Positions 51,310-62,501 of a stretch of DNA of 64,000 nt are shown here, piece by piece (position 1 is the stretch's first letter; every line of letters begins with the position of its first letter). The DNA lies in contig NZ_NPIA01000001.1 of the NCBI RefSeq assembly GCF_002262935.1, positions 434,001 to 498,000 on the forward strand, in the 5' to 3' direction. This stretch comes from Lottiidibacillus patelloidae (GTDB lineage: Bacteria; Bacillota; Bacilli; Bacillales; SA5d-4). Under the pieces are notes generated by a model that was given only the letters and a program-made list of their open reading frames with translations, had not been told where the DNA came from and searched no databases. A program made the translations under genes and the position numbers.

Positions 51310-52773
51310 ATGATGAAATTAGAAGCCTTACTTAAGCATTTATTTTCATACACATATGAAGGCGACACTAATATTAACCTTTCTTCCATTGAAATAGATT
51401 CGAGACTACAGCAAGAAGGTAGTTTGTTTGTTTGTATTAGAGGATCGAATAATGATGGTCATCAATTTGCGAAGCAAGCAGTAGATAATGGTGCGGTTGC
51501 AGTTGTGGCAGAATACAAACTGAAGTTAGATGTACCGGTAATTGTTGTTCCAAACACGAAAAAGGCATTGGCGATTTTAGCTGACGCTTTTTATGGTAAG
51601 CCTAGTCAGAAAATGAAATTAATCGGAATTACTGGAACGAATGGTAAAACTACTATTTCCTATTTATTAGAAAAGATATTACAGGATAGACAAATGAAAA
51701 CTGGATTAATCGGTACTATTAATATGAAAATAAATAATGAAAGCTATGATGTTAAGAATACGACGCCAGATGCATTATTTTTGCAAAGAGCTTTTAGGAG
51801 AATGCTAGATAATGATGTTGAAATTGTTATCATGGAAGTATCTTCCCATGCCCTTGACTATGGCCGAGTTTGGGGTTGTGATTTCAATATTGCTGTATTT
51901 ACTAATTTATCTCAAGAGCATTTAGACTACCATAAAACAATGGTAGAATATAAGTACGCTAAAAGCTTACTATTCTCTCAGTTAGGGAATACTTATCATG
52001 AAGAAAATAAAAAAATTGCAATAATAAATGAAGATGATGAACAGGCAATGACAATGAAAAAAGTTACTTCTGCTCATACATTATCTTATAGTATTGAGAA
52101 AAAAGCAGATTTTCGAGCGAAAGAAATCGATTATAATGGAGAAGGAACTACATTTACTTTAGTGACTGCGCACGAAGAAATGAAAGTGCAATTAAAGTTA
52201 CTTGGTATTTTTAGTGTTTACAATGCATTAGCAGCAATTGCGACAAGCTTCGCGGCAGGAGTACCTGTGAAAGAAAGTGTAAGAAGCTTAGAAAAAGTGA
52301 CTGGAGTTCCAGGGCGCTTTGAAGTTGTTCAGGCAGGTCAAAAATTTCCTGTCATCGTTGATTACGCGCATACACCTGATAGTTTAGAGAATGCATTAAT
52401 AACAATTAATGAATTTGCAAGAGGAAAAATATTTGTTGTCGTTGGTTGTGGTGGAGATCGCGATAAAATAAAACGACCTTTAATGGCTTCCATTGCCGAA
52501 CAATATAGTGATGTCACAATCTTTACATCAGATAACCCTAGAACAGAAGATCCAGAAAAAATAATAAAAGACATGGAAGAAGGTGTAAAAGGGAAAGAAT
52601 ATTTAGTAATATTAAATAGAGAGAAGGCGATTAAATATGCCGTCTCACAAGCAACAGATAATGATGTTATATTAATTGCAGGTAAAGGTCATGAAACTTA
52701 TCAAACAATTGGTACTAAAAATTATAAATTTGATGATCGTGAAGTGGCAAGAAATGCAATAAAGGAGCTATAA
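51310..52773 (+). CDS. murE: UDP-MurNAc-tripeptide synthetase MurE (meso-DAP-adding)
   Basis: 488 residues. Adds meso-diaminopimelate to UDP-MurNAc-L-Ala-D-Glu. ATP loop GITGTNGKTT, carbamylated-Lys/Mg region, and the DNPRTEDP motif whose DNPR marks the DAP-specific enzyme rather than the lysine one. ATG 51310 (or 51313) agrees with the family N-terminus (MKLEALLKHL); the frame extends to 51283. murF starts 2 bp after the stop. Confidence 0.95.
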   Translation: MMKLEALLKHLFSYTYEGDTNINLSSIEIDSRLQQEGSLFVCIRGSNNDGHQFAKQAVDNGAVAVVAEYKLKLDVPVIVVPNTKKALAILADAFYGKPSQKMKLIGITGTNGKTTISYLLEKILQDRQMKTGLIGTINMKINNESYDVKNTTPDALFLQRAFRRMLDNDVEIVIMEVSSHALDYGRVWGCDFNIAVFTNLSQEHLDYHKTMVEYKYAKSLLFSQLGNTYHEENKKIAIINEDDEQAMTMKKVTSAHTLSYSIEKKADFRAKEIDYNGEGTTFTLVTAHEEMKVQLKLLGIFSVYNALAAIATSFAAGVPVKESVRSLEKVTGVPGRFEVVQAGQKFPVIVDYAHTPDSLENALITINEFARGKIFVVVGCGGDRDKIKRPLMASIAEQYSDVTIFTSDNPRTEDPEKIIKDMEEGVKGKEYLVILNREKAIKYAVSQATDNDVILIAGKGHETYQTIGTKNYKFDDREVARNAIKEL

Positions 52774-52775
52774 GA

Positions 52776-54143
52776 ATGAACATTACATTACATGACTGCA
52801 AAAATCTTTTTTCAACCTACCGTCACTATGGCGATTTAGATGTCGAAATTAATAGAGTTGCTACGGATACGAGAAAGCCAATGGAAAAAGCGCTCTTTAT
52901 TCCTATTGTCGGTGAAAGGTTTAATGGGCATGATTACTTGAAGGAAGCAATTCATCAAGGTGCAGTTGCGGCACTTTGGCAAAAAGATATTCCAATTCCG
53001 AAATTCATTCCGACTTTATTTCCAATGATCTTAGTTGATGATACGACGAAAGCAACACAACAATTAGCTTCATATCTATTAGAAAAACAAAAACCTATAG
53101 TTGTAGGTGTAACAGGTAGTAATGGAAAAACGACTACCAAAGACTTGCTAGATGCAGTTCTATCTGAAAAGTATACTACTCATAAAACAGTTGGCAATTT
53201 TAATAACCATTTAGGATTGCCTTTCACTGTTTTAAATATGCCGAAAGAATGCAACTGTATTATACTTGAAATGGGTATGGATAAGTTTGGTGAGATTCAA
53301 TTGTTAAGTGAAATTGCCAAACCTGATTTTGCTATTATTACTAATATTGGAGAATCCCATATTGAGAATTTAGGAAGTAGAGAGGGGATTGCAAAAGCAA
53401 AACTTGAAATTACTGAAGGACTAAAAGAAAATGGTCTATTAATTGTTGATGGCGATGAGCCTTTACTAAGAAATGCATACGCTGGAGAAACAATCTATTG
53501 TGGCTATAAGCAAGGTAATACATATGAACTAATGGTAAAAAAGACCGATGAAAGAGGGATATCATTTACTTGTAATCATCAAGAATATATCATTCCGATG
53601 CTCGGTGAACATAATGTGAAAAATACATCACTTGTTATTGCACTTGCAGACAAACTAGGGTTAAGCAGAGAAGACATTCAAAGAGGCTTAAATAAAGTTA
53701 AAGTAACAGCAATGAGACTGCAAGTACTTCCTGGTAAAAATGGCTCCCTTATCATAAATGACGCTTATAATGCAAGCCCAACATCGATGAAAGCAGCTGT
53801 TCAAACGTTAAAGCAATTAAAGGATTACGATCGGAAAATTGCTGTGTTAGGTGATATGTATGAATTAGGTCATGACGAAGAAAACTTACACCGATCTGTT
53901 GCAGAAGTTATTGAACCTCCAGTAACTGATGTATTTACAGTCGGAGAAAAAGGCCGATGGATCGCCTCTGAACTAATGGATAAGAGCAAAAACATAAATA
54001 TTGTACATTTTCCGACTAAAGAAGAAGCAATAGAAGAACTTAACAAAACATTATCTCCACAAACGGTTATTTTGTTTAAAGCATCTAGAGGGTTAAAGCT
54101 AGAAACGTTAGCAGAAGTGTTTGTAAAGGAAGAGAGGGAGTAA
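52776..54143 (+). CDS. murF: UDP-MurNAc-pentapeptide synthetase MurF
   Basis: 455 residues. Ligates D-Ala-D-Ala onto the UDP-MurNAc-tripeptide. Mur ligase motifs: [13 protein letters not shown] (P-loop), FNNHLGLPFT, TNIGESHIENL and NDAYNASPTSMKAA. In B. subtilis murF lies apart next to ddl; here it is inside the dcw cluster between murE and mraY, 2-3 bp from both neighbours, as in Gram-negative dcw clusters. RBS AAGGAGCTATAAGA. Confidence 0.95.
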   Translation: MNITLHDCKNLFSTYRHYGDLDVEINRVATDTRKPMEKALFIPIVGERFNGHDYLKEAIHQGAVAALWQKDIPIPKFIPTLFPMILVDDTTKATQQLASYLLEKQKPIVVGVTGSNGKTTTKDLLDAVLSEKYTTHKTVGNFNNHLGLPFTVLNMPKECNCIILEMGMDKFGEIQLLSEIAKPDFAIITNIGESHIENLGSREGIAKAKLEITEGLKENGLLIVDGDEPLLRNAYAGETIYCGYKQGNTYELMVKKTDERGISFTCNHQEYIIPMLGEHNVKNTSLVIALADKLGLSREDIQRGLNKVKVTAMRLQVLPGKNGSLIINDAYNASPTSMKAAVQTLKQLKDYDRKIAVLGDMYELGHDEENLHRSVAEVIEPPVTDVFTVGEKGRWIASELMDKSKNINIVHFPTKEEAIEELNKTLSPQTVILFKASRGLKLETLAEVFVKEERE

Positions 54144-54146
54144 CAC

Positions 54147-55118
54147 ATGCGTGAAATTGATTTAATTCTTACATTATTTGGAGCATTCTTTATTGCAGTT
54201 ATTTTATCACCTATTTTTATCCCGTTTTTAAGAAGGTTGAAATTTGGACAAAGCATTCGTGAAGATGTACCTGAGCACCAAAAAAAATCTGGAACACCTA
54301 CGATGGGTGGAGTTGTCATCTTACTAGCAGCAATAATTACTTCTATTGCAATGGCAGATTGGTTAAATGTGCTAACAACTGAAATGATATTATTGTTATT
54401 TGTTACAATAGGATATGGATTAATAGGCTTTTTAGATGACTTTATAAGTGTAGTCTTGAAACGTAACTTAGGATTAAATTCAAAGCAAAAATTGTTAGGG
54501 CAGTTAATTATTGCTGCAATTTTCTTTTATGTATTAACAAAGAATGGGTTTTCAACGGTTGTCTCCATTCCTGGAACAGATTTATCGTATGAATTAGGGA
54601 GCTTTTATGTCATCCTCATTATTCTTATTCTAATTGGTGGATCCAATGCTACAAATTTAACAGATGGTTTAGATGGTTTGCTTGCCGGAACAGCAGCGAT
54701 TGCTTTTGGAGCTTTTGCAGTACTTGCATGGAGTCAAGGGCAAAACGAAGTTGCGGTATTTTCAGTAGCTATTGTAGGAGCAGTTTTAGGATTTCTAGTC
54801 TTCAACGCACATCCTGCTAAAGTGTTTATGGGTGATACAGGATCACTAGCTTTAGGTGGTGCAATTGCGGCAATCGCAATCATTACGAAATTAGAAATAC
54901 TATTAGTTATTATTGGTGGCGTATTTGTAATTGAAACATTATCAGTTATTATTCAAGTAATATCATTTCAATCAAGAGGTAAACGTGTATTTAAAAAGAC
55001 TCCAATTCACCATCATTATGAACTATCAGGATGGTCAGAATGGCGTATAGTTGTTACTTTTTGGTTAGTTGGTTTTCTACTTGCTGTATTAGGAATTTAC
55101 ATTGAGGTGTGGATATAA
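54147..55118 (+). CDS. mraY: phospho-MurNAc-pentapeptide transferase MraY
   Basis: 323 residues, ten helices. Transfers phospho-MurNAc-pentapeptide to undecaprenyl phosphate, giving lipid I. Active-site stretches [17 protein letters not shown] (DD pair), [12 protein letters not shown] and the HHH motif in TPIHHHYEL are intact, as is GTPTMGG near the N-terminus. ATG 54147 follows AGAGAGGGAG. murD follows with no gap beyond 1 bp. Confidence 0.97.
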   Translation: MREIDLILTLFGAFFIAVILSPIFIPFLRRLKFGQSIREDVPEHQKKSGTPTMGGVVILLAAIITSIAMADWLNVLTTEMILLLFVTIGYGLIGFLDDFISVVLKRNLGLNSKQKLLGQLIIAAIFFYVLTKNGFSTVVSIPGTDLSYELGSFYVILIILILIGGSNATNLTDGLDGLLAGTAAIAFGAFAVLAWSQGQNEVAVFSVAIVGAVLGFLVFNAHPAKVFMGDTGSLALGGAIAAIAIITKLEILLVIIGGVFVIETLSVIIQVISFQSRGKRVFKKTPIHHHYELSGWSEWRIVVTFWLVGFLLAVLGIYIEVWI

Positions 55119-55119
55119 A

Positions 55120-56475
55120 GTGAGAAATCAAGAGATGTATAAAGGGTCAAATGTATTAATTTTAGGGCTTGCTAAAAGCGGAAACGCTGCTGCAGCCCTT
55201 CTTCATCGCTTAGGTGCAAATGTCGTTGTCAACGACATGAAGCCGTTGGAAGAAAATGAAGAAGCAAAAGCATTACAAGCATTGGGAATCGAAGTGATTT
55301 GTGGAGAACACCCTCTTTCTCTATTTGATAGAAAAATCGATTTTGTAGTGAAAAATCCAGGCATTCCTTACCACAATCCGATTGTTGTCGAAGCAATGAA
55401 GCGTGAAATAAAAGTGATTACTGAAGTTGAAATTGCCTCGGTCATTTCTGAAGCTGCTATCATTGGAATAACGGGTTCGAACGGGAAAACGACAACGACT
55501 ACATTAACATATGAAATGCTTTTAGGAGCAAGTAAAAAACCGTTAATAGCAGGAAATATCGGAACGGTCGTTTGTGAAGTAGCAGAAAAAGCAACAAAAG
55601 ATAACTTACTAGTTACAGAACTTTCAAGCTTTCAACTTCAAGGAACAGATCAATTTAGACCTGCTATTTCAGTTCTTCTTAACATCTTTGACGCTCATTT
55701 AGATTATCATGGGACGAGAAAAGAATATGCCCATGCAAAAGGTAAAATCTTTGCTAATCAAACAGAAGATGATATTGCTATTTATAATGACGATGATCCA
55801 ACTGTAAAAAAATTAGTAGAAAACGTAATCGCAAGAAAAGTTCCTTTCTCATCGACAAAAAAAGTAGATAATGGAGCATGGATTCATGAAAGCTCGTTAT
55901 ATTTTAAAGAGGAAAAAATAGTTGATCTTGGTGAAATTGTATTGCCAGGAAAACATAATTTAGAAAATATATTAGCAGCAATAGCTGTAGCAAAAACGTA
56001 TGGTGTTAGCAATGATCATATTAGAAAAGTGCTGCAAACATTCGCCGGGGTGAAACATCGCCTTCAATATGTCACTTCCATTGAAGACCGCAGGTTTTAT
56101 AATGACTCGAAAGCTACAAATATATTAGCGACTCAAACGGCTTTATCCGCTTTTGAAACACCGGTAATTTTATTAGCTGGTGGACTTGATCGAGGAAATG
56201 ACTTTGATGAGTTAATTCCTTATTTGCAGCATGTCAAAGCCGTTATTACATTTGGGCAAACGGCAAGTAAAATTATGAAAATTGCAGAGGAAGCTGGCAT
56301 TAAAACAGTCAAACATGTCGATAATGTTAATCAAGCAGTCCCTGTCGCTTATGAACTTTCAGAGGCTGGAGATACAATTTTATTGTCACCTGCATGTGCA
56401 AGTTGGGATCAATATAAAACGTTTGAACAACGAGGTGACATGTTTATCAATAGCGTGCATAAGCTAAAGATATAG
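55120..56475 (+). CDS. murD: UDP-MurNAc-L-alanine:D-glutamate ligase MurD
   Basis: 451 residues, equal to B. subtilis MurD. Adds D-glutamate to UDP-MurNAc-L-Ala. Rossmann-like N-terminus [15 protein letters not shown]-loop [12 protein letters not shown], and C-terminal [24 protein letters not shown] 55120 lies 1 bp after the mraY stop, with GAGGTG inside mraY as RBS; the longer frame (55102) overlaps mraY. Confidence 0.95.
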   Translation: MRNQEMYKGSNVLILGLAKSGNAAAALLHRLGANVVVNDMKPLEENEEAKALQALGIEVICGEHPLSLFDRKIDFVVKNPGIPYHNPIVVEAMKREIKVITEVEIASVISEAAIIGITGSNGKTTTTTLTYEMLLGASKKPLIAGNIGTVVCEVAEKATKDNLLVTELSSFQLQGTDQFRPAISVLLNIFDAHLDYHGTRKEYAHAKGKIFANQTEDDIAIYNDDDPTVKKLVENVIARKVPFSSTKKVDNGAWIHESSLYFKEEKIVDLGEIVLPGKHNLENILAAIAVAKTYGVSNDHIRKVLQTFAGVKHRLQYVTSIEDRRFYNDSKATNILATQTALSAFETPVILLAGGLDRGNDFDELIPYLQHVKAVITFGQTASKIMKIAEEAGIKTVKHVDNVNQAVPVAYELSEAGDTILLSPACASWDQYKTFEQRGDMFINSVHKLKI

Positions 56476-56520
56476 GGCTTGACCTAAATATCTTATTTAA
56501 CGGACAGAGGTGCGTGCGCA

Positions 56521-57624
56521 ATGTCGGTGAAACGAACACCCCCAGATTTTATTTTAGTTATTGCAACACTTACGTTACTTGCCATAGGAATAATTATGGT
56601 TTACAGTGCAAGTGCTGTTTGGGCTGAATATAAATTTGATGGGGATTCTTTCTTTTTCGTTAAAAGGCAGTTACTATTTGCAGGCGTTGGTGTTTTCGCG
56701 ATGTTTGCCATTATGAGGATTGATTATTGGACATGGCGTACTTGGTCAAAGACGCTTTTGCTTGTCTGCTTTTTATTGTTGATCGTAGTGCTTATTCCAG
56801 GAGTAGGGATGGTACGAAACGGCTCACAAAGTTGGATAGGGGTTGGAGCGTTTTCTATTCAACCTTCAGAATTTATGAAACTTGCAATGATTGCTTTCTT
56901 AGCAAAATATTTATCCGAAAATCAAAAAGATATTCCATACTTTAAAAAGGGGCTTGTTCCCACTTTAGGAATTGTAATGCTGGCGTTTGGGCTTATCATG
57001 TTGCAGCCAGATTTAGGGACAGGTGCTGTTTTAGTAGGTACTAGTGTCGTGATTATTTTTGTTGCTGGTGCCCGAATTAGTCATTTTGTCGGGTTAGGAT
57101 TAATCGGATTAGCGGGCTTTGCATTATTAGTGTTATCTGCCCCTTATCGGATTAAACGAATCACCTCGTTCTTAGATCCATGGGAAGATCCATTAGGAAG
57201 CGGATTTCAAATTATTCAATCATTGTTAGCGATTGGACCTGGCGGACTCTTAGGATTAGGTTTGGGACAAAGTAGACAAAAATTCTTCTATTTACCAGAG
57301 CCACAAACAGACTTTATATTTGCAATTATCGCTGAAGAGTTAGGTTTTATTGGTGGAACATTTGTCATTTTACTGTTCGCTCTCCTTTTATGGCGAGGAG
57401 TAAGGGTAGCGCTAGGTGCGCCAGATTTATTTGGTAGTTTTCTAGCGATCGGAATTATTGCGATGATAGCTATACAAGTCATAATCAATATCGGTGTTGT
57501 AACAGGGATGTTTCCTGTTACCGGAATTACTTTACCTTTTCTTAGTTATGGTGGTTCTTCACTTACACTAACCTTAATGGCTATTGGTGTATTGTTAAAT
57601 ATTAGTCGTTATTCGAGGATTTAA
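56521..57624 (+). CDS. spoVE: SEDS peptidoglycan glycosyltransferase SpoVE
   Basis: 367 residues, ten helices, FtsW/RodA/SpoVE family. Conserved SEDS stretches are VYSASAVWA, SWIGVGAFSIQPSEFMK, LGTGAVL, LPEPQTDFIFAIIAEELGFIGG and GGSSLTLTLMAIGVLLNIS. Position after murD and length match SpoVE, which polymerises cortex glycan with SpoVD. With no ftsW beside ylaN here, it could also serve in division; sequence alone cannot decide. RBS AGAGGTG. Confidence 0.88.
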   Translation: MSVKRTPPDFILVIATLTLLAIGIIMVYSASAVWAEYKFDGDSFFFVKRQLLFAGVGVFAMFAIMRIDYWTWRTWSKTLLLVCFLLLIVVLIPGVGMVRNGSQSWIGVGAFSIQPSEFMKLAMIAFLAKYLSENQKDIPYFKKGLVPTLGIVMLAFGLIMLQPDLGTGAVLVGTSVVIIFVAGARISHFVGLGLIGLAGFALLVLSAPYRIKRITSFLDPWEDPLGSGFQIIQSLLAIGPGGLLGLGLGQSRQKFFYLPEPQTDFIFAIIAEELGFIGGTFVILLFALLLWRGVRVALGAPDLFGSFLAIGIIAMIAIQVIINIGVVTGMFPVTGITLPFLSYGGSSLTLTLMAIGVLLNISRYSRI

Positions 57625-57663
57625 TAGGCTACAATAATGAAAAGGATACGTTGTACTTATTGA

Positions 57664-57690
57664 CCTTGCTTATGGCAAGGTTTATTCTTT
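57664..57690 (+). terminator. weak rho-independent terminator after spoVE
   Basis: Stem CCTTGC-ttat-GGCAAGG followed by TTTATTCTTTTT, where murG would be expected. Confidence 0.5.
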
Positions 57691-57804
57691 TTATATAGAT
57701 TACTTTTTTATACTTGTAAAGAATTGTTATTCATTGAACGTTCATAAGTTTTTACCCATATAATACATTACAAAAGATGAACGTACAGTAGTAGGAGGTA
57801 AATA

Positions 57805-58719
57805 ATGAAGCACATAATAGAACGCCTGGAAAATGCTGAAGTTGGAAAAATATTAATAGACGAACCACTGGCAAACCATACGACATTAAAAATAGGTGGG
57901 CCAGCTGATATTTTAGTTATTCCTGAAAATATTAATGCAATTAAAAAGATTATTAGTATTGTAAAAGAGGAAAACGTAAATTGGCGAGCAATCGGAAGAG
58001 GGTCAAATTTATTAGTTGATGACGATGGAATTGAAGGCGTTGTCATTAAACTATCTGACGGTCTCGATCATTTAGAAATTGATGAGGAAGAAATTACAGT
58101 CGGTGGTGGTTATCCGATTATTAAACTTGCAACTGTAATTAGTAAGCAAGGTTTATCTGGTCTTGAATTTGCTGGTGGAATTCCAGGTTCAGTAGGTGGA
58201 GCAGTATTTATGAATGCTGGTGCTCATGGATCAGATATATCAAAAATACTTAAAAAAGCACACATATTATTTGAAGACGGTACAATGACATGGCTAAATT
58301 GTGAGGAAATGGACTTTTCTTATCGAACTTCCCTACTGCAAGAAAAACCAGGAGTTTGTTTAGAAGCAGTTTTTTCTCTAGAAAAAGGGAACAGAGAAGA
58401 AATTGTTGAAATAATGCAAAAAAATAAAGATTATCGTAGGAAGTCACAGCCTTGGAACTTCCCATGTGCAGGAAGTATTTTTAGAAATCCACTCCCTGAC
58501 TATGCAGGTGCGCTTATAGAAAAAGCGGGACTTAAAGGACATCAAATTGGTGGTGCACAAATTTCAGAGATGCATGCCAATTTCATTGTAAATGCAGGAA
58601 ATGCAAAAGCAAAAGATGTGACAGACTTAATTGCTTTTATAAAGAAGACAATAAAAGAAAAATTTTCTGTTGAAATGGAGACAGAAGTAGAAATCATTGG
58701 TGGGCGAGGGAAAAAGTAG
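57805..58719 (+). CDS. murB: UDP-N-acetylenolpyruvoylglucosamine reductase MurB
   Basis: 304 residues. FAD/NADPH enzyme that makes UDP-MurNAc. FAD-binding stretches [25 protein letters not shown] and [19 protein letters not shown]; catalytic Ser in [10 protein letters not shown] and Glu near the C-terminus (METEVEIIG). Type II MurB as in B. subtilis. ATG 57805 follows AGGAGGT. It is separated from spoVE by 180 bp and has its own terminator downstream. Confidence 0.96.
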   Translation: MKHIIERLENAEVGKILIDEPLANHTTLKIGGPADILVIPENINAIKKIISIVKEENVNWRAIGRGSNLLVDDDGIEGVVIKLSDGLDHLEIDEEEITVGGGYPIIKLATVISKQGLSGLEFAGGIPGSVGGAVFMNAGAHGSDISKILKKAHILFEDGTMTWLNCEEMDFSYRTSLLQEKPGVCLEAVFSLEKGNREEIVEIMQKNKDYRRKSQPWNFPCAGSIFRNPLPDYAGALIEKAGLKGHQIGGAQISEMHANFIVNAGNAKAKDVTDLIAFIKKTIKEKFSVEMETEVEIIGGRGKK

Positions 58720-58752
58720 CAACAAAATAGCGAGTAAAATTTTCTGAATATA

Positions 58753-58823
58753 TGGTATAATAATTACAAATATTTTCTAATTACAAAAGAAATAGAGAAG
58801 AACGGCATATGCCGTTCTTTCTT
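58753..58823 (+). promoter_or_regulatory. extended -10 promoter followed by a hairpin upstream of divIB
   Basis: TGGTATAAT at 58753-58761 is an extended -10 box. About 37 bp later AGAACGGC-atat-GCCGTTCT (58799-58818) with TTTCTT forms a terminator. The pair could make a short leader transcript or an attenuator before divIB, or the hairpin may simply end the murB transcript. Confidence 0.45.
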
Positions 58824-58960
58824 CGCTCTATTATTTAGAAGGAAGCATATTTGCCATCGAAATAATATTTCATTGAAATGTAAGGAGCCTTGTATTTGCT
58901 AAAGCTTACCATTTGGTGAGTTTTTATTTTCCTCAAGTGTATAATAATGGTGGTGAAACT

Positions 58961-59725
58961 ATGAATACGAATAATAAAGTATCTTCAATTGAAGATCGAA
59001 TTCCTCGATTGAAAGAATTAAGAAAACAAAAAGCAAATAAAAGGCTAATCTTTTACATATCTGTATTCTTTTTACTCATCGCTTTTATCGTATATACACA
59101 ATCTCCATTAAGTAATTTACAAGAAATCGAGATTAGTGGAAATATATATGTTTCAGATGAAAAAGTAATAAAGCAAAGCGAATTAACAAATGAATTAAAC
59201 TTTTGGGAGATTGATTTGAACATCGTACGAGACAAGCTTCACGCATTGGAGCAAGTAAGTGATGTTAAGATTGAAAAAAACTGGTATAACAAAATTTCAA
59301 TAACGATTGAAGAGCATCGCCATATTGCCTATTTGCAAATTGACGGTAAATACTTTCCAATTATTGAAAGCGGTAAGATTCTGAAACCTTTATCGGAAAA
59401 AGAATGGGCTGTAAATGCGCCAATCTTAGTGAATTGGGAACAAGGTGAAGACCTACAAGCATTAGCAGAGCAATTGGTGAAAATTGAACAATCGATTAGT
59501 GGTAGAATATCAGAAATTCACCATGTCCCTTCTGATATCGATCCATGGAGACTACTATTATTTATGAATGATGGTTATGAAGTACTTGCTAGTATTGGTA
59601 ATTTAGCACAAAACATTTCTTTTTATCCTTCCATATTGGAAGAGTTGAAATTAGAAGGTTATCCGGAAGGTATTATTCACCTCGAAGTCGGTTCTTACTT
59701 TGAATATGCTGAGGATAATAATTGA
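58961..59725 (+). CDS. divIB: cell division protein DivIB/FtsQ
   Basis: 254 residues: cytosolic basic tail, membrane helix at about 28-46 (LIFYISVFFLLIAFIVYT), POTRA domain (LQEIEISGNIYVSDEKVIKQSEL ... VSDVKIEKNWYNKISITIEEH) and the beta domain with its acidic tail. Part of the FtsL-DivIB-DivIC complex that activates septal synthesis. ATG 58961 follows GGTGGTG; the upstream frame to 58913 has no RBS. Confidence 0.93.
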   Translation: MNTNNKVSSIEDRIPRLKELRKQKANKRLIFYISVFFLLIAFIVYTQSPLSNLQEIEISGNIYVSDEKVIKQSELTNELNFWEIDLNIVRDKLHALEQVSDVKIEKNWYNKISITIEEHRHIAYLQIDGKYFPIIESGKILKPLSEKEWAVNAPILVNWEQGEDLQALAEQLVKIEQSISGRISEIHHVPSDIDPWRLLLFMNDGYEVLASIGNLAQNISFYPSILEELKLEGYPEGIIHLEVGSYFEYAEDNN

Positions 59726-59969
59726 GAAATGATAAAGAATTTTTCCATCTATCTCTTAATTCTTCCTATTTCACGCAATATTATTTAATAATTAAGAAAA
59801 ATAGAAGAAATTATATTGAATATCTTGCGGAAAGTTCAAAAAAATGGTACAAAAAGAAGGGAATTTAATTTATTCATAGAATAGGTTATTGATATCATTG
59901 TATAATAAATAGATTACTAATAATAAAACAATTTAGATATATAAGCGTTAGCTAAGGAGGTGCCATAGA
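59726..59969. other. divIB-ftsA gap
   Basis: 244 bp, very AT-rich, no coding frame supported. In B. subtilis ylxW, ylxX and sbp lie here; none is present. It must contain the ftsAZ promoter(s); I could not assign boxes with confidence. Confidence 0.6.
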
Positions 59970-61244
59970 ATGAACAGCAATGAAGTATACGTAAGTTTAG
60001 ACATCGGTACATCCAATGTAAAAGTTATCATTGGTGAAATGACCAACGGGGCACTTAATATCATTGGAGTAGGAACAGCAAAGTCAGAAGGAATCAAAAA
60101 AGGTTCCATTGTTGATATAGATTTAACCGTTCATTCTATCAAAAACGCGATAGAACAAGCAGAAAAAATGGTAGGATTAGAGATTAAAAATGTCATTGTC
60201 GGCGTTTCAGGGAATCATATTTCTCTTCAAAACTCTCATGGCGTTGTCGCTGTCTCAGGTGAAAAAAGAGTTCCTGAGATTGATGATCAAGATATTGCTA
60301 GAGTTATGGAAGCAGCTCAAGTTTCTATACCTTTAGACCGTAAGATTATGGATGTTATCCCGAAAGAATTTATCGTTGATGGACTTTCTGGCATTACAGC
60401 ACCACGAGGAATGATTGGTGTTCGTTTAGAAATGCATGGAACAATAATCTCTGGTTCTAAAACTGTGTTACATAATATTGAGCGATGTGTTCAACGTGCA
60501 GGATTAAATGTTTCTTATGTTTGCCTAGAACCATTAGCATCTGGGATGACGGCATTATCAAAGGATGAAAGGAATATTGGAACTGCCCTAGTTGACATCG
60601 GTGGAGGAACGACAACCGTTTCCATCTTTGATCAAGGCCACTTACAAGCCATGGTTGAAATCCCTGTTGGTGGTGATCACATTACGAAAGACATTTCAAT
60701 CGGCCTAAAAACTACGACAGACGTTGCAGAAACTTTAAAACTGAAATATGGACATGCTTTTTACGATAATGCTTCTGAAGATGTCGTTTTCCAAGTACCA
60801 ATTATCGGTGGAAATAAGCATGTTGATAAAAGCCAATTAGAAATTAGTGATATTATCGAAGCGCGCTTAGTTGAAATTTTACAGCTTGTCGAATTGGAAG
60901 TTCGTAAATTAGGTTACAAAGACTTATCAGGTGGATATGTTTTAACTGGAGGAGTTTCATCTACAGAAGGCTTATTAGATTTAGCATCTGAAGTGTTACA
61001 ACACCATGTTCGCATAGCGGTGCCAGATTATATTGGAGTTCGTGAGCCTCAATACACATCAAGCGTAGGCCTTATTAAATTTACAGATCATCTTGTCAAA
61101 GTACAAGGTAAAGGTAAGGAAGTAGCTGCTGGAATTATTGAAGATATAGAAGTTCCGATAAAGAAAGAAAAAGCGCCTAAAAAAGAAAAAAATACAGATG
61201 CATTGGCAAAAATTAAAAACTGGACTAAATATTTCTTCGAGTAA
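59970..61244 (+). CDS. ftsA: cell division protein FtsA
   Basis: 424 residues, actin-like ATPase tethering FtsZ to the membrane. Phosphate-1 motif [15 protein letters not shown], 1C domain, phosphate-2 [13 protein letters not shown] and adenosine loop [19 protein letters not shown]. The C-terminus ends in the amphipathic helix [11 protein letters not shown] used for membrane binding, after a Lys-rich linker. ATG 59970 follows AAGGAGGTG. Confidence 0.97.
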   Translation: MNSNEVYVSLDIGTSNVKVIIGEMTNGALNIIGVGTAKSEGIKKGSIVDIDLTVHSIKNAIEQAEKMVGLEIKNVIVGVSGNHISLQNSHGVVAVSGEKRVPEIDDQDIARVMEAAQVSIPLDRKIMDVIPKEFIVDGLSGITAPRGMIGVRLEMHGTIISGSKTVLHNIERCVQRAGLNVSYVCLEPLASGMTALSKDERNIGTALVDIGGGTTTVSIFDQGHLQAMVEIPVGGDHITKDISIGLKTTTDVAETLKLKYGHAFYDNASEDVVFQVPIIGGNKHVDKSQLEISDIIEARLVEILQLVELEVRKLGYKDLSGGYVLTGGVSSTEGLLDLASEVLQHHVRIAVPDYIGVREPQYTSSVGLIKFTDHLVKVQGKGKEVAAGIIEDIEVPIKKEKAPKKEKNTDALAKIKNWTKYFFE

Positions 61245-61287
61245 AAAGCAGACATCATCGTACAATGACCAAATAGGAGGATCTGAT

Positions 61288-62409
61288 ATGTTAGATTTTG
61301 ATACAAATATGGAATCACTTGCAACAATTAAAGTAATTGGTGTTGGTGGTGGAGGAAATAATGCAGTAAACCGAATGATTGAACACGGTGTTCGAGGTGT
61401 AGAGTTTATTGCTGTAAATACTGATGCACAAGCTCTTAATTTATCGAAGGCTGAAACACGTATGCAAATTGGTGGGAAGCTTACACGCGGATTAGGTGCA
61501 GGTGCTAACCCTGAAGTAGGAAAAAAAGCTGCTGAAGAAAGCCGAGAACAAATTGAAGAAGCACTTAGCGGTGCAGATATGGTATTCGTAACAGCAGGAA
61601 TGGGTGGAGGAACTGGTACTGGTGCAGCTCCAGTAATTGCTGATATTGCGAAATCAATTGGAGCATTGACTGTAGGTGTAGTTACTCGACCGTTTACATT
61701 TGAAGGAAGAAAACGTTCAAGTCAAGCTGCAACTGGAATCGAAGCACTAAAAAATAGCGTAGATACTTTAATTGTAATTCCAAACGATCGCTTACTAGAG
61801 ATTGTTGAAAAGAATACACCTATGTTAGAAGCATTCCGTGAAGCGGATAACGTATTACGTCAAGGTGTACAAGGTATCTCAGATTTAATCGCCGTACCAG
61901 GACTAATTAACTTAGACTTTGCAGATGTAAAAACTATTATGTCTGACAAAGGATCTGCATTAATGGGAATTGGGGCTGCAAGTGGTGAAAATCGTGCAGC
62001 TGAAGCAGCTAAAAAAGCTATTTCAAGTCCATTACTTGAAACGTCAATTGATGGAGCTCAAGGTGTATTAATGAACATTACTGGTGGAGCAAATTTAAGT
62101 TTATTTGAAGTTAATGAAGCAGCAGATATTGTAGCTTCAGCGGCTGACCAAGATGTAAACATGATCTTTGGTGCTGTTATTAATGAAGAAATGAAAGAAG
62201 AAATTATGGTAACTGTAATTGCTACAGGGTTTGTTGAACAAGCAACTATTGCTGCAAAGCCAGCTCGCCAAAAGACTTTTGTTTCAGGGACAGCTCGTGA
62301 AGAAAAAACAACTGAACAAAAAACTACAACAACTACTGTACAACGTAATGGAGCGGAAGATCCTTTAGATATTCCGGCATTCTTACGTAACCGTAGTCGT
62401 CGCAGATAA
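61288..62409 (+). CDS. ftsZ: cell division protein FtsZ
   Basis: 373 residues, tubulin-like GTPase forming the Z ring. GTP loop [13 protein letters not shown], tubulin signature [12 protein letters not shown]7 catalytic loop [11 protein letters not shown], a short Thr-rich linker and the conserved C-terminal peptide [12 protein letters not shown] that binds FtsA, EzrA, SepF and ZapA-type partners. ATG 61288 follows AGGAGGATCTG; the open frame from 61198 overlaps ftsA. Confidence 0.98.
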   Translation: MLDFDTNMESLATIKVIGVGGGGNNAVNRMIEHGVRGVEFIAVNTDAQALNLSKAETRMQIGGKLTRGLGAGANPEVGKKAAEESREQIEEALSGADMVFVTAGMGGGTGTGAAPVIADIAKSIGALTVGVVTRPFTFEGRKRSSQAATGIEALKNSVDTLIVIPNDRLLEIVEKNTPMLEAFREADNVLRQGVQGISDLIAVPGLINLDFADVKTIMSDKGSALMGIGAASGENRAAEAAKKAISSPLLETSIDGAQGVLMNITGGANLSLFEVNEAADIVASAADQDVNMIFGAVINEEMKEEIMVTVIATGFVEQATIAAKPARQKTFVSGTAREEKTTEQKTTTTTVQRNGAEDPLDIPAFLRNRSRRR

Positions 62410-62415
62410 TAAAAT

Positions 62416-62443
62416 TAGATCCCTTTTGGGGTCTTTTTTTTAT
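62416..62443 (+). terminator. rho-independent terminator after ftsZ
   Basis: Stem GATCCC/GGGGTC with a run of eight T residues. Confidence 0.85.
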
Positions 62444-62501
62444 GCTTTATTTTTCTTGATTTTGCGGTTAAATATGAAAAAAACCTCGTCATAATCAACA
62501 G

